A stretch of DNA of 64,000 nt from Hawksworthiomyces lignivorus (Eukaryota > Ascomycota > Sordariomycetes > Ophiostomatales > Ophiostomataceae), in the NCBI GenBank assembly GCA_002917075.1, contig NTMA01000038.1, forward strand, positions 289,526 to 353,525. The letters run 5' to 3'. Below the pieces are notes generated by a model. It saw nothing but the letters and a program-made list of their open reading frames with translations, searched no databases and had not been told where the DNA came from. Below are positions 23,819-35,215 of this stretch, piece by piece (position 1 is the stretch's first letter; each line of letters begins with the position of its first letter). Position numbers and translations under genes: made by a program.

Positions 23819-24646
23819 ATGGCCGCCATTGCAGAGGTCCCGGTGGGCGGCACTTTCATTGATACGTTTAACAAGTCTTTCGTCGATGTGCCTGTGGACG
23901 CCGCCAACAACAATGCTGTTGATACGACATCTTTCCTCGAGGCAGCTGAGTCGCTGACAACCATGTTCGGTGGGTAGCCTAAGCTCAGGAAATCCCCGAT
24001 GTTCGAATCAAAACCGTGGCTAATCCATGTAGATGTCCTCGGTTCTGTGGCCTTCTCCCCCGTCAAGAGCGACATGCTGGGCAACGTGAAGGTTGGTGCT
24101 CTCACCAACGGCGCCAGGATATTGTGCAAAGTATATACTAATTGCTCTTAGAAAATTCGTGACCGCCAGCTTGCTGCCCCCGCCGAGTCCGAGACCCTGC
24201 AGGCCCTAGTGGTCAATGAACTCAAGACCAAGAAGCACACGGCGACTGAGGGCCTGTTATGGCTGGTTCGGTGAGTCTCTTCGCATTTAAAGTCCTGCTA
24301 TATGCCGTGGAAGCAGATCCATAGGCTAACTTAAATCTTGTCTTGTTATAGTGGCCTCGAATTTACATACCTCGCCCTTAGCCAGAACGTCGAAAAGGAA
24401 GCAGAGGAGCTCAGCGAATCGTTCCGCAATGCCTACGGTTCTACCCTGAAGCCGCACCATAGCTTTTTGATCAAGCCCATCTTCAGTGCGGCCATGAGCG
24501 CTTGCCCGTACCGCAAGGATTTCTACTCTAAGCTGTCATCAGACCATTCGCAGCTGGTCTCCAGGCTCAAGGAATACCTGGCGGCTCTTGGAAGGATTGT
24601 CGACATTCTCAAGGCGTTCTTGAGCAGCAAGGAAGCGAAGTGGTAA
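23819..24646 (+). CDS. Glycolipid transfer protein (HET-C2 type)
   Basis: Cytosolic carrier of glycosphingolipids between membranes; in Podospora the orthologue het-c is a heterokaryon incompatibility gene. Four exons, 23819-23969, 24033-24091, 24152-24270 and 24352-24646, with all phases agreeing, give 207 aa, the normal GLTP length. The headgroup site is intact: Asp64, Asn68 and Lys71 in SDMLGNVKKIRD, Trp107 in LLWLVRGLEF and His146 in KPHHSFLIKPIF, aligned by spacing with human D48/N52/K55, W96 and H140. CPYRKDFY and a C-terminal helix close the fold. The third intron splits an Arg codon. Whether alleles vary for self/non-self recognition in this species cannot be seen from one sequence. 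Confidence 0.94.
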
Positions 24647-25699
24647 GGTGCCACTGTCGAATCAATATGAAAAGAAAGAAGACAAAGACAAGCGCAAACA
24701 TGAGACAAATGAGCTAGGCAGTAGAAATACTGGCAGCAAGAACGAGAAGCGCGGTGAATTGGCGATTTGCACTCGATGGACCCGAGAGACGGAGGCAGAT
24801 GAGAGCCTTGTTAAATAATCCCATACGTAATTTCTTACCTGGAGAGTCTCCTGCAAGATAGTAGTTGTGGTATTTGATATACCATACTCTATTGGGGAGT
24901 ACAACAAGACAAAACAAAATATTCGCACGATACTATACAGATCCACACTTATCCTGTGGAATTAAAACTCGCAATAAATTAGTGGCAAGCGCAACGAAAT
25001 AAGAAAGGCTGGAGAATCCTTCGAGGTGAAGAGGAAGCAGATAGGCCGCTTTGACTTTCCTCAACGCGACAGCAGCAGATGTAACAAGCTGCAAAAGAAG
25101 GCAACGTGCTGTAACGCTGTGCCGTGTTGCTCCCAAGAAAACCAAAAGCGGTAAGAAACAAGCTGATATTTGAATAATAGCCTCCACCTTCAGCCGTCTG
25201 CCCAGCCACTCGGCGATGTCCTTGTACTGGCGCTTGCTTTTTGTGCCCGTCTAGACCATCTGCCGCAGCTCAAAGCCCTTCGACAAGAACAAATTCCTGG
25301 CTCATCGGGGTAACCAAGCTTCCTGTCCCGTTTCCCGTGAAAATCCTACGCCTTCTTACTGGAACAAATCCCTGCTGACAGTCCCTTCCTGCCATGCATT
25401 CTGCCTGTAGAATACTCAGCACAAGATCTTTGCAGCGTCATTCTACAATGAAAACAATGGTTCTATAGTAGACGATGTGACCTTACGCGGCTCTTTGCGT
25501 ACTCCGGCTAGCTTCAACTTTAAGCTTACCAACACGGCCCAAAGAAATTGCATCTGAGAGTTTGCACTGCGCAGGATCTGGCCAGCGTATAAATCACAGA
25601 ACCCGGACCGTCTTGGAGAGCTGCTCTTTGTGGTTCTCCTTGACTGATTCAATCAACTTCTCTTAGACGTCTGTACCGCTGGTCAGTCTGACTACCACC
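24647..25699. other. Intergenic stretch
   Basis: About 1 kb between the GLTP stop and the TRI14-like start, both on plus. No convincing exon or RNA. It should hold the TRI14-like promoter. Confidence 0.4.
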
Positions 25700-26919
25700 A
25701 TGTTCTTTTCACGATTTGCTGCTCTCTTTCTTGGCTTCACCTCTGTGTGGACGCCCGGCTCGGTTGCGGCGACGCCCGTTGGCTCATCGTCTCACAGCTC
25801 CTCTAGTGGTCATTTGCACCACCACTATCATGGGAACTGCCCCCCTTTCAATCGTGGTAGCTTCAATATTGACCAATTTCAGTTGTACCCAGAAAATGCC
25901 GACTGGGACGAGGATTCGTGTCTTGTCTATTTTGGGTACATTTCATCTCTAAGAAAGACCTATTTTAAAGGCACTCATCTGACTTTTTCCCCAGTGTTCT
26001 ATGGAATGCATCGGTCGCTGTCTATGATCCTTATAAAGACGAGATAGTGGATGTTCTCGAGTTTCCTAATATTACGCGCACAGGTACGCAGCACATTGGT
26101 GGCGTAGCCTGGGACCGCTTCACAGGACTTATTACTATTCTTGTCGATGCTGCCGCCCCTTGGGCCACCGCTGGAGCTGATGTATCCGGCACTAATCTTA
26201 TCATCAAGTGGGATCCAATTTCCCAGAGTGCGCTCTGGACAGTAAACTTGACAGAGACAACTCAGGGAAAGTATGGAGCATTCCAGGACATCGAAACTGA
26301 TATCCGCGGCTACACGTATGTTGTTGGCACCTATCCCGGTTCCATCCTTCGTGTTAGTGCCGATGGCTCTGAGGTGATTCCGTGGTACGCACCGCTGCAA
26401 ACAGTCAATACAACTATTCCTGGACTTGGCGGCCTAGTTGCGCTGGGACCACAAGGGAATCTCTTGCTAGCAAATGATGCTGGAAATGGCAGCATCTACC
26501 GCTTAGATACCAGCCAACCCCTGGCGCCGCGTGTCCTCACTCAAGTCCCTATCCATCCAGATGTCCGCTACAACGACACCGATGCCATCTACGCGCCACC
26601 TGTATATGGCGGCGCAGTCTTGTTGGTTGCTAGCCACGCTTCTGGGATTCAAGTGCTCCGCTCTCGAGATGCCACTTGGGTCACAGCAGAACATCTCGGC
26701 ACCATCCCAAATCCTCCAACGGGAACCCCAAAATCTGTAGCAGCAGCAACAAATGGCTCTGCGGTGACAGCGGCTGTACAGGTTGGATCAAATGCGGTAT
26801 ATATTATCGACGATTGGCTGGCGGATCCATGGCTGCCGGGTGAGGTGGCGGGAAACCGGACTTTGTTTCCTATGCCAGACATAACTGCCCAAATCGACGC
26901 ACTGCTTAAACGCCATTAA
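25700..26919 (+). CDS. Secreted TRI14-like protein (SMP-30/gluconolactonase-type beta-propeller)
   Basis: Resembles TRI14, a protein of trichothecene clusters of unknown biochemical role that is linked to virulence in Fusarium; paralogues exist outside such clusters. Exons 25700-25935 and 25995-26919 (donor GTACAT, acceptor CCCAG, phase 2) give 386 aa. A signal peptide of about 24 residues (LFLGFTSVW...VAATP) leads into a Ser/His-rich linker (SSHSSSSGHLHHHYH). The conserved body begins FNIDQFQLYPENADWDED and continues LWNASVAVYDPYKDEIVD, GVAWDRFTGLITILVDAAAP, NLTETTQGKYGAFQDIETD and YVVGTYPGSILRV, matching the TRI14 order. Several N-glycosylation sequons (NIT, NLT, NTT, NGS, NDT) agree with secretion. 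Call is by remembered family resemblance, not by a search. Confidence 0.8.
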
Positions 26920-27659
26920 GCTTGAAGATGATTTCGGATGCGAGGTGTCTGAATGGCGCATCATTATGACTTGCATGTTTACTGAGCATATGGCATCAGA
27001 ACCACAAATTAAAGAACACATTTTAGAACCAAAAAGTCATATTCCCAGAACATTGCACGGATCTCGGCAACATGAGTCTTCATATTTGAGTTAACGGAGG
27101 AGGAGATTTTACGCGGCACTTTTGCGCGGCACTTTTGCCCTAACTGCTCCCAGTAAGCATTTTTCGATAAGTTTGGCAACTGGGCAAAACAACACTATCC
27201 TGCGTTCTTTTTTTATTTCTTTACGCACTACCGATATCGATCTTATGTATATATTTTATTTAATTTACGGCTGTTTCCCGGCCGCATCCAACTGGGGTAG
27301 CTGGCGTTTTATCCGGTGAACTTCTTTCTAAGATTGGCCTTCTTCTATTTACGGCCTTCCCACATTTGAATATTGTCTTATATGATGCCACTCTATGTTT
27401 GAGTCTGGGGCTTCTGATCATTATTTAATAGAAGTGGGTTTTATCTCAACTTGGGTTTGAGCATGCCGGTCCACCCTCGTGTGTGGGCAAAGGAGAAAAC
27501 AAAGTGCTGCCCAGCTGTTTATCTTATTTTATTCTTAAATAGAGAGCCTTGGCCAATTCCTTTTCTCTGATATCTTAGAAAGCTTTTTCATTGTGAATTA
27601 TTCCGCAGTGGCTATAGATTCTATCATTCTGCGCGACAACCGCTTGATAGATCTTTACT
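26920..27659. other. Intergenic stretch
   Basis: About 740 bp holding the LPMO promoter. A near duplicated segment, ACGCGGCACTTTTGC / GCGCGGCACTTTTGC, sits at 27111-27138. No gene seen. Confidence 0.4.
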
Positions 27660-28484
27660 ATGAAGTTTACTGGTCTTTTGTTGGTGGCTGCGGCCAATGC
27701 AGCACCGCACTGTAGGTTTCACAAATATTTTATTGAGCATCTTCTGAGTCTTCCTCATGTTTTCTAATTGATTTCTTCTCGAAAGATACCTTTCCACATA
27801 TACAGGGGACTGCCGACTGGGCGACTGTTCGCATGGCAGCCAACCACTACAGCAACGGCCCAGTGACTGATGTTACGTCCGAGGCCATCCGGTGCTATCA
27901 GCTCACTCCCGGAGGTGGTGGTACAACAGGAATATCTACTGTACGGGCTGGCGGCACTGTGACATGGTCCGCTAATCCAAACATCTATCACCCTGGTGCA
28001 TTGTCGGCCTACATGGCCAAGGTTCCTGAGGGCCAGACACTTGCCTCCTGGGATGGTTCTGGCGCTGTGTGGTTCAAGGTCTACCAAGACATGCCAACCA
28101 TCGCAGGTAGTCAGATGTCCTGGCCGTCACAAAGTATGTTTATTTTTCACCGTCCTGCTTGTGAGCCTGTTGCCGGCTGCTGTGTGCTAACCTTGCCAAG
28201 ACAAAGCAAGCGTTAATTTCCAGGTTCCTTCGTGCATCGAGAGCGGTGACTACCTCTTCCGTATCGAACATGTTGCACTGCACAGCGCCTCTAAGGTGAA
28301 TGGCGCTCAGTTCTACATTTCATGTGCTCAGCTCAGCGTGACTGGCGGCGGCTCGAAGAAACCGACCAACCTCGTCTCGTTCCCTGGAGCCTACAAGCCA
28401 ACGGACCCAGGCATCATGCTCAATATCTACTCCAACGCCGGCAAGCCTTATACACCCGCGGGACCACCGGTGTTTACTTGCTAA
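27660..28484 (+). CDS. AA9 lytic polysaccharide monooxygenase (formerly GH61), no binding module
   Basis: Copper enzyme that cleaves cellulose or related beta-glucans oxidatively; secreted. Exons 27660-27711, 27786-28133 and 28207-28484, in phase, give 225 aa. The signal peptide ends at about Pro16, so His17 becomes the N-terminal copper-ligand of the histidine brace; the second ligand is His86 in NIYHPGALSAYMAK. The axial site is seen as His159, Gln168 and Tyr170 in EHVALHS...GAQFYISC. Two AA9-typical disulfide cysteine regions are present (Cys54; Cys143, Cys173). It ends in PAGPPVFTC with no CBM1 module or linker. The first intron splits the codon right after His17. It is flanked by the TRI14-like gene and the APH-fold gene. 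Confidence 0.92.
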
Positions 28485-28845
28485 GGGATTTTCTGGTGGA
28501 AAGAGGAGAAGTGCGGCTTCTTATCTGTAACGTACTTTATGCGGAATCGCAATATACTTCCACAGTGTTTAATCTCAAGCATCTTTGCGTTCATTTGTCG
28601 ATCAGCTCTCACGTATTCTTACTATCTTTATGTGCGACTGAGTTTGAGCAGCATTAGTTGTTGCATTGACATAAATTTCTAGCGATAGGCAAAAAAAGTT
28701 CCTTAGGACCCTAGCGAGCTTGCAAATCACTCTAGACCTGAGATATCTCGCAGTTGGCAGCTCGCATAAATGAAACAACAAATGGGATCATACAACCGAT
28801 TCTGCGCGGAACATCTGAGAAAGTTGTATTTATCTATGAACGACT
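28485..28845. other. Convergent 3' intergenic region
   Basis: About 360 bp between the plus-strand LPMO stop and the minus-strand APH-like stop. Nothing recognised beyond likely 3' ends. Confidence 0.35.
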
Positions 28846-30314
28846 TTAAAAATCTTTCTGGACTGCCGCCTCTTTCGCGTGCATCTGCAACCACTGCACG
28901 ATCTTGCTCTCTGTCTCAACCCGCTTTATATTCTTCACATCATCCGAGATACGAGACAGCATAACGCTGCTTAAAAGTTCAAATGGACAAAGAAGATCTT
29001 CCAACTCCTTGAGTTCCCGGATCTGGCCGACTCCAGAAATGTCGCTTGGTCGGATGGCGCCAGCTCGGCGCAACGCATCGTCCCAGATTCGGGCAATTTC
29101 CCACTTGCGCCTGTCCTCCTCCGCTTCAGGTGGAGTGCCGAATATACCAGATAAAACCAGCGGTTGCAGCGTGCCCATACGCGTATGAATACCACCCCCG
29201 AGGTCCCACAGGCCAGACAGAAACTCATCACAGGGGTGCGATATGCAAGCCCAGTCGAAATCAATGAGGCCAGTGACTTGCTTTGTGGTACCATCGTAGA
29301 GAATGTTGTTGGTGGCTATTCTGTCAACATGCGGACGCTTGTATCATACGGCTTTTTTGTGCGAACTTACTGAGGTCCCCATGCACGAGCCTTATTTGAT
29401 GGGTGTCCACCCCCTCGAGTGTCTGGTGCACTCCTCCAGCTGCCAGAAATGCGTCGAGGCGCGCACGCAAGCCGCCAGGCGCCCATCCTTGCAAAAGGGG
29501 TGAACCGGTCGCTTCAGCTAGCTGCAGACGCAACTTGGCCTCCCACACTTCAGCATACGAATTCCAGGGCCCGCCGGGAAGAAGTGGTATCTGCCCATTT
29601 ACCAGCGTGCGCCCGTCGGCGCCGCCCACGGTCAACGCACCGAATTTCGCCGCGCTAGTTGGAATGTCCGCGCCCTGCAGCGCCGCGAAGACTGGCGCTA
29701 GCTGGCCGCAGAGCGACCGTACGTCCTCCAAGCTCATCGCCGGCAGCTGCGCATCCAGATCGGCACCGGGCTTGAACTCGCACAGCGTCCAGCCAAAGCC
29801 GGTCTCGTCCGGCACTGCAGGGTACCGACAGGGTGCCCAGGCGTAGACGTCGGGCACGACTGATGCCAGTGCTGCCGGGACGCGCCCGGCAGCTGCAGCG
29901 GCTGCCAGAGCATGGCGCGCCAAGTGCTGCGCAGCGACGTCGTTCTCGACACGGTTGGCATTGTTCAGGCCCTCAGCGTGCGGGTTGCTGAGGCGCACAA
30001 CCAGCGTCGAAATGCCTGCAGCAGGTGGTGGGCAGGTGCAGGGCTGTGCCGGCTCGGGGAAGTGGGCGGGAAGCATAGGCTCGCTCAGATTAACCTTGTA
30101 AATAAAATTGTTGAAGGGGAACGGACAATGATCCACGTAGGCAAGCGGAGTGACGCTAGAGGACTGATAAAGAAGAGAGTCAGGGATGCTGATTTCTTTA
30201 CAACATCCAGTGTATGGCAGGATATCAACCTACCTCAAGGCCAAAGCCTTGCAAGATCTTCTTCACAGTATCTAGGCGTCGGTGGAAGCCCTCTTCATTG
30301 ATATTGACAGCCAT
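28846..30314 (-). CDS. Aminoglycoside phosphotransferase (APH/choline kinase-fold) family protein
   Basis: Kinase-like fold enzyme of unknown substrate; such fungal proteins are common and seldom act on antibiotics. Three exons on minus, 30314-30234, 30163-29371 and 29315-28846, in phase, give 447 aa. The N-lobe shows FPFNNFIYKVNL (nucleotide-binding strand with Lys) and TLVVRLSNP. The C-lobe shows the catalytic loop LVHGDLTTNNIL, where HGD..N gives the catalytic Asp and metal-binding Asn, then LIDFDWACISHPCDEF, the DFG-equivalent IDFDW. The middle intron falls directly after HGDL. The Brenner-type HxDxxxxN spacing is intact, so activity is plausible. Its start was set at the ATG at 30314, since the long open frame alone begins only with a GTG codon within exon 2. 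Confidence 0.86.
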
Positions 30315-31647
30315 GATATGCTTTGTTTCCAAAGAACTTTAGCAAACTTGAGTTATAAATGTCGAAGCGTTGATGAACGTGAAGAGTAATTCAGATATTT
30401 GTTCCTGATCTCCTCAGGTCTATCAAAGACAGAATACATAGGAAAGGTATCAAATTATATATCTTCAGCTTTAGTTTGTATGTTGTCTCTGTGCTGCTTT
30501 CATCCCTTTTTCTCAACTTCCTCTGTTCAACCCGTGTATTCTGCCTGGTTAGATCCTTCAGCTTCTCTACTCCAGCCTGGGAGACCGGGATGGGATATGG
30601 GTTCTCCTGAAACAGATCAACAATTAGAAAAAGCATGCCATATCCGTCCAAATAATTATTCAAGCATCCCCTTTGCGTTACATTAGGGGTATTTTGCTAT
30701 GTGGTGTAGTTTACGAAGATTACGGTGATAATAGGTTGGATGTTGTGTGCGTGCACATTGTACTTGTGGTATTGAAGCGAAATCTAGATACAGAGCATGT
30801 CTATTAGCGATGTGGAATATCAAAGCGGAGCACTGGTTAATAGCCGTACCAAGGCCCAGACACAAGAGCTTGTCAGCCACCAATTGCATGAATTGAATTA
30901 GAAGACCCACAACTGCTGCCTGGAGAGCCAGACAGTCAATAATCGTTCACGTATCATAATTTTTTGGCACATACATTCAAGAGATGATGATTACCGGGCA
31001 GGACACAAGCATGAATTGGAGCCTGGCATGACCCTAGTGTCAATGCCACTGATGTCTTGGTATGTGGTTTTAGAGACTTCAAGTCAAGCCCTCTCTCTGA
31101 AAAAGCGCCTCTTCACTTAATTCCGAGAGGTGAACAGTTCAAGAAAAATCAAGCAACAGTTTAGTAGTCGTGTGATGTGCAGGGGTCCGCTTATATATAT
31201 ATATATAAAATCTGCTTAGCTTGATTATTAACTGATGAAATAGCGTTTCACACAGGCAATCAGCGTCTTTAGTTATAGTTATTGTATTGCACGAAAACCG
31301 CGACATACTCTTGCTCAACCTAATGGGAAATAATTCTAAATGTAATTTGTTATTTTAATATGTCTCTGATTCCTTTTGGATTCTTGAAGTAGTCCATCTG
31401 GAAGCCATTGATATGAAAACGACGTGTAAATCCGCAGCACCTTGATGGTAACCCGGATGGACAAGCTAGCAAGCAAAATAAACAGTAGAGTATAGAGTTG
31501 TTCAGTGAAAGGCAATTATTGTGTCATTTACAGAAGTATGTGTATTTCGTATATAGAGTATTCTATGTCGAGAGTGCATTTTCATAATTAAAAAGAAGGC
31601 CATAAATTTCGCTTTGTTCTTCATCAAGCTAGAAGAGTAACATAAAA
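30315..31647. promoter_or_regulatory. Divergent intergenic region with a TA microsatellite
   Basis: About 1.3 kb between the divergent APH-like and flavoprotein genes, so both promoters lie here. A (TA)n run occupies 31192-31207. No coding sequence seen. Confidence 0.4.
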
Positions 31648-33545
31648 ATGCAACCTTCAGGTAATAACTTTCAGCCTTTGGTCGAAGATACTGACATATA
31701 TGACATAATAATCATTGGGGGCGGTCCGGCAGGACTTGCTGTTGCGGCCCGACTTCGGGAAGACACACCGGCGGCCATCTTTACAGACGAGGAACATCGC
31801 CGATACCAATGGTTGCGGAAATACGGGAGACATGTGTCCCTCAAACAAGTCAAGACGAACAAAGAAATACAACCGAAAAAGACTCCTGAAAACGGTGAAG
31901 ACCACAGTGAATCATCATCGTTCGGAAAGCGGATGGTTGTCCTTGATGCTTATGGCGACAAGTGGCTGGACCGATGGGACCACTTGTTCGGCGTATATAA
32001 TATTTCTCATCTACGTAGTCCGCTGCTATGGCACGTTGATCCAAAAGATCGTGATTCTTTGTTGGCGAAAGCTCACGAGCAGGGTACACCGGATGACTTG
32101 TTTGACATTGGCGCCTGTGTTGGCAAGGAAATTAGCAAGCACTTGAAGAAGAAACGGTCCGCGCGCCGAGGTGGATTGTGAGTTCTCTCATCTCAGGAAC
32201 GAATACAATATGGAGATTCCTGTGCTGACAGAGGGTAACTGGGTGAAGGCAGGATTCCCAGCCCAATGTGGACATCAACGAACGCGACCGGAATGACTAC
32301 TTCACACCCTCTCGGCAGCTTTTTTATAATCATTGCAGCTCTGTTAGAGACCGCTACGGGTTAGCAAGTGGGATATTGCAACAGGAGACGCTTTGTGACA
32401 TAGACTACGGAGTCGTCCGCAGTGTCTCAATCAGTGACGAACAGTTGTTTACTGTAACTACTGATAAAGCTCGGCGGTATGCGCGTGTCGTGATATTAGC
32501 TGTAGGACCGGCCAATACAGCAAGCATCCCAGATATTTTCGGACTAGCTGAGTCTATGAGATTTCCTCGTGATACGTGGACCGACCTGAACAAAGAACCA
32601 ACAGACTCAAATGGTACTAAAGCAGGAATGGGAGAACCGGTCTATCCGCAAGCCTGCCATACATTCCACTTACAACAAGTGCCCGATCCAATCGTGAAAG
32701 CGCGCATACAAGCGCAGCAGCCCACAAATGTTCTCGTCATTGGTGGTGGCCTCACGTCAGCGCAAATTGCCGATTTAGCACTTCGTCGGGGGGTCACTCG
32801 TGTTTGGCACCTCATGCGAGGCGATGTCGTTGTCAAGTATTTTGATGTTGACCTTAGTTGGATGGGAAAGTATCGCAATCGCGAACAAGCACGGTTCTGG
32901 TCGGCCGACACGGATATGGAGCGGCTTGAGATTATTCGTGAGGCCCGAGGTGGAGGGAGCATCACTCCAAACTATCACAAAATCCTCAAGAAGCATGCGG
33001 CGGCAGGTCGACTGAAGCTGCAGACAAAGACTGTGGTGACTAAACTAGAGTTTATTGAGTCTGATCCGACAACCGAGTCTTTCTCTCAAGATGTTCCTTG
33101 TTCTGGGAACCGGAAACCAAGAAGAGAAGGTCGGTGGCGGGTTACAACGAACCCACCTGTTCCAAACATGCCACCGATTGATTACATCTACTTTGCGACA
33201 GGTATAGAGACAAATGTAGAGCACCTACCATACTTGCAGACGATGCTACGTCGCTTCCCTATCGACACGGTTGGTGGGTTTCCCTGCCTCACGGAAGATT
33301 TGATGTGGCGAGACAGCGTGCCATTGTTCTGCATAGGAAAATTAGCCATGTTGCGCATTGGTCCTGCATCCCCTAACATAGGTGGTGTGAAATTTGGAGC
33401 AGAAAGGATTGGGCTGGCAGTGGAGGACGTGCTGCAAAGATGCACGACCCGGACTGATATTGACGACCAGAGTGACAACTTCGGCGCAGACTACATCACC
33501 GGTGTTGGTAGCAAGTATAAGTGTCTCGACAGAGAAATGTATTAG
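31648..33545 (+). CDS. FAD/NAD(P)H-dependent flavoprotein monooxygenase-like (OSGIN-like)
   Basis: Two-dinucleotide-domain flavoprotein resembling FMO/N-hydroxylase folds and the OSGIN (OKL38) family; substrate unknown. Exons 31648-32177 and 32249-33545, intron donor GTGAGT, acceptor GTGAAG (phase 2), give 608 aa. The FAD-binding GGGPAG motif lies at about residues 24-29 (IIIIGGGPAGLAVAARL). NISHLRSPLLWHVDPKDRDSLLA and INERDRNDYFTPSRQLF are the OSGIN-type blocks. The second Rossmann motif VLVIGGGLTSAQIADLAL is near residue 340, and the terminal ATGIETN block near residue 490. An alternative acceptor four bases downstream (GGCAG) would break the phase, which is why I chose this one. It is divergent from the APH-like gene and in tandem with the TRI12-type transporter. 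Confidence 0.82.
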
Positions 33546-35215
33546 AGCCCGAACTAAGATAGGTGCCTTTTATTCTTCTTGTCAATAATCCTCTAGGAAT
33601 AGTGTCTCTATTTTCGGTCTTATTCGGAAATGAATCAACCAATTCACATAGCCAATATAAACCCATCTAGAATTTGGCATGAAGCATCACTCGGACGCTT
33701 TGAACTTCAGGATTTCTATATCCAGTAGCAAGACACAGCCGCGAACGGCGAAGAGGGAGGAACTAGTACCAAAGACATGGGATAGGGCAGGCTTGGCCGA
33801 CCCACGAGCTTGGATATCTGCACCAGCTGCAGCCTAAGACAAAATTCTTTCGCTGATTTGGAAACGAAGGGAGATCTTTTCCTTTCCATTTATTATTATT
33901 CTTCTGTAATATTAGCCGTTCTGGTGCAGCTAAGAAGTGCGTAGGATCCCGTAAAAAAACAAAACCAGCCACTTTATTAATAGATGAATGAAACGCCGAC
34001 TTGAAATGCATTTGACTGATTAGACTCTCGCCGTCTAGTGTTTTGAAGTTTGGAATGATGGCAAGGGATGGCCAACAAAATTGGTTCTGCAAGTCAAGAT
34101 GGCCTAAGTTGGCAGGCGGAATATGGGGGTGCAAATGCCTCCTGGCTCATCTACTCTTACGAGGGCACCTGTATTTTATTGTGAAAGATCAAATCGAGTG
34201 CCAACAAATGGAAACATCACACTTTGTAGCAAACTGTCCCGTACTTATGGGCTCACTTTGGACATTGTATATGCTATAATGAGGTTATTACTTTCATGCT
34301 ACTCCAAATTCGACCATGTCTTCTCGTACGCGTACAGGTGAGCGTATACTGTGACCAAATTTGGCGTTCTAGATCTTATGTTTACTTGACATTATCGGGT
34401 AAGGCATTCCGGGGTAATTGTGGGGGAAAGATCCGAGTCAGGTTTCAAAGGATGCTGCTCTCAAGTTCTTTTTGACGTAGAGTATCTTCTGGTTTCCTTA
34501 CTCCATTTTTTATAATTTGCGATGAGCATGGAGCACACTTCTTGAATCAGGGATTTGTTTAGACTAGCGAATCAAATCAAAAATGCCAAGAGGCAAAGCC
34601 TTCTTCTGACCCTGTTGTATGAGTCAAAATTGGTCTGAAAACTTAGTCATCCAACGTAATGAATCAGTAATGAATAAGTAGTTAAAATAAACCAATAATC
34701 CAATGCGCGTACCACATATCCAGGACACAGTAAACGGGAGCGAAAGTAGTGCTCCGGAGACAGAGCCTCTTAGCTTTTTGCGGGGGAAATGTGGAGTTGG
34801 GTACGTTGTTTGAAGGTACTCGTGTAGCATTACGCCTTGATAGACTGCTGAGAGTTTTCTAGCGGAAAATGAATACCGTATACTCACAATGGCCACATTA
34901 TTTTGAAGCTTCATTCCCTTTGGCCTTAAACACCGGCATGCAAAACCATGGTGTATGAATGGAGTTAACAGGGTGATCTTGGCCTTTCCGGGACCGAACA
35001 GGAGGAGGAGAAGTACTGGGGAAGAAAGGTATTATTAGAAGCAAAAATTCTATAGCATCTTAGCTCTTTTCATATAAGAGGCGTGACTTACCCATTCGCT
35101 TACTGGCGTGCATGTTTGTTTTCTTTTTCTCCCGGCGAAGCTGTGGACAGTAACTGCAGAAAGAACGGCGTCGACAAGCAGTCTTTGCATACAAATATAA
35201 GCCCAGATTATCATC
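33546..35215. other. Intergenic stretch upstream of the TRI12-family transporter
   Basis: About 1.7 kb with only short open frames. One TAAGGCC word (minus strand, 34922-34928) matches the TRI6 consensus YNAGGCC but a single copy is expected by chance. No gene seen. Confidence 0.4.

Noticed and set aside
34922..34928. TRI6-like YNAGGCC word upstream of the TRI12-family gene
   Set aside because: One copy in 1.7 kb is about what chance gives, and none was found directly upstream of the TRI14-like start.
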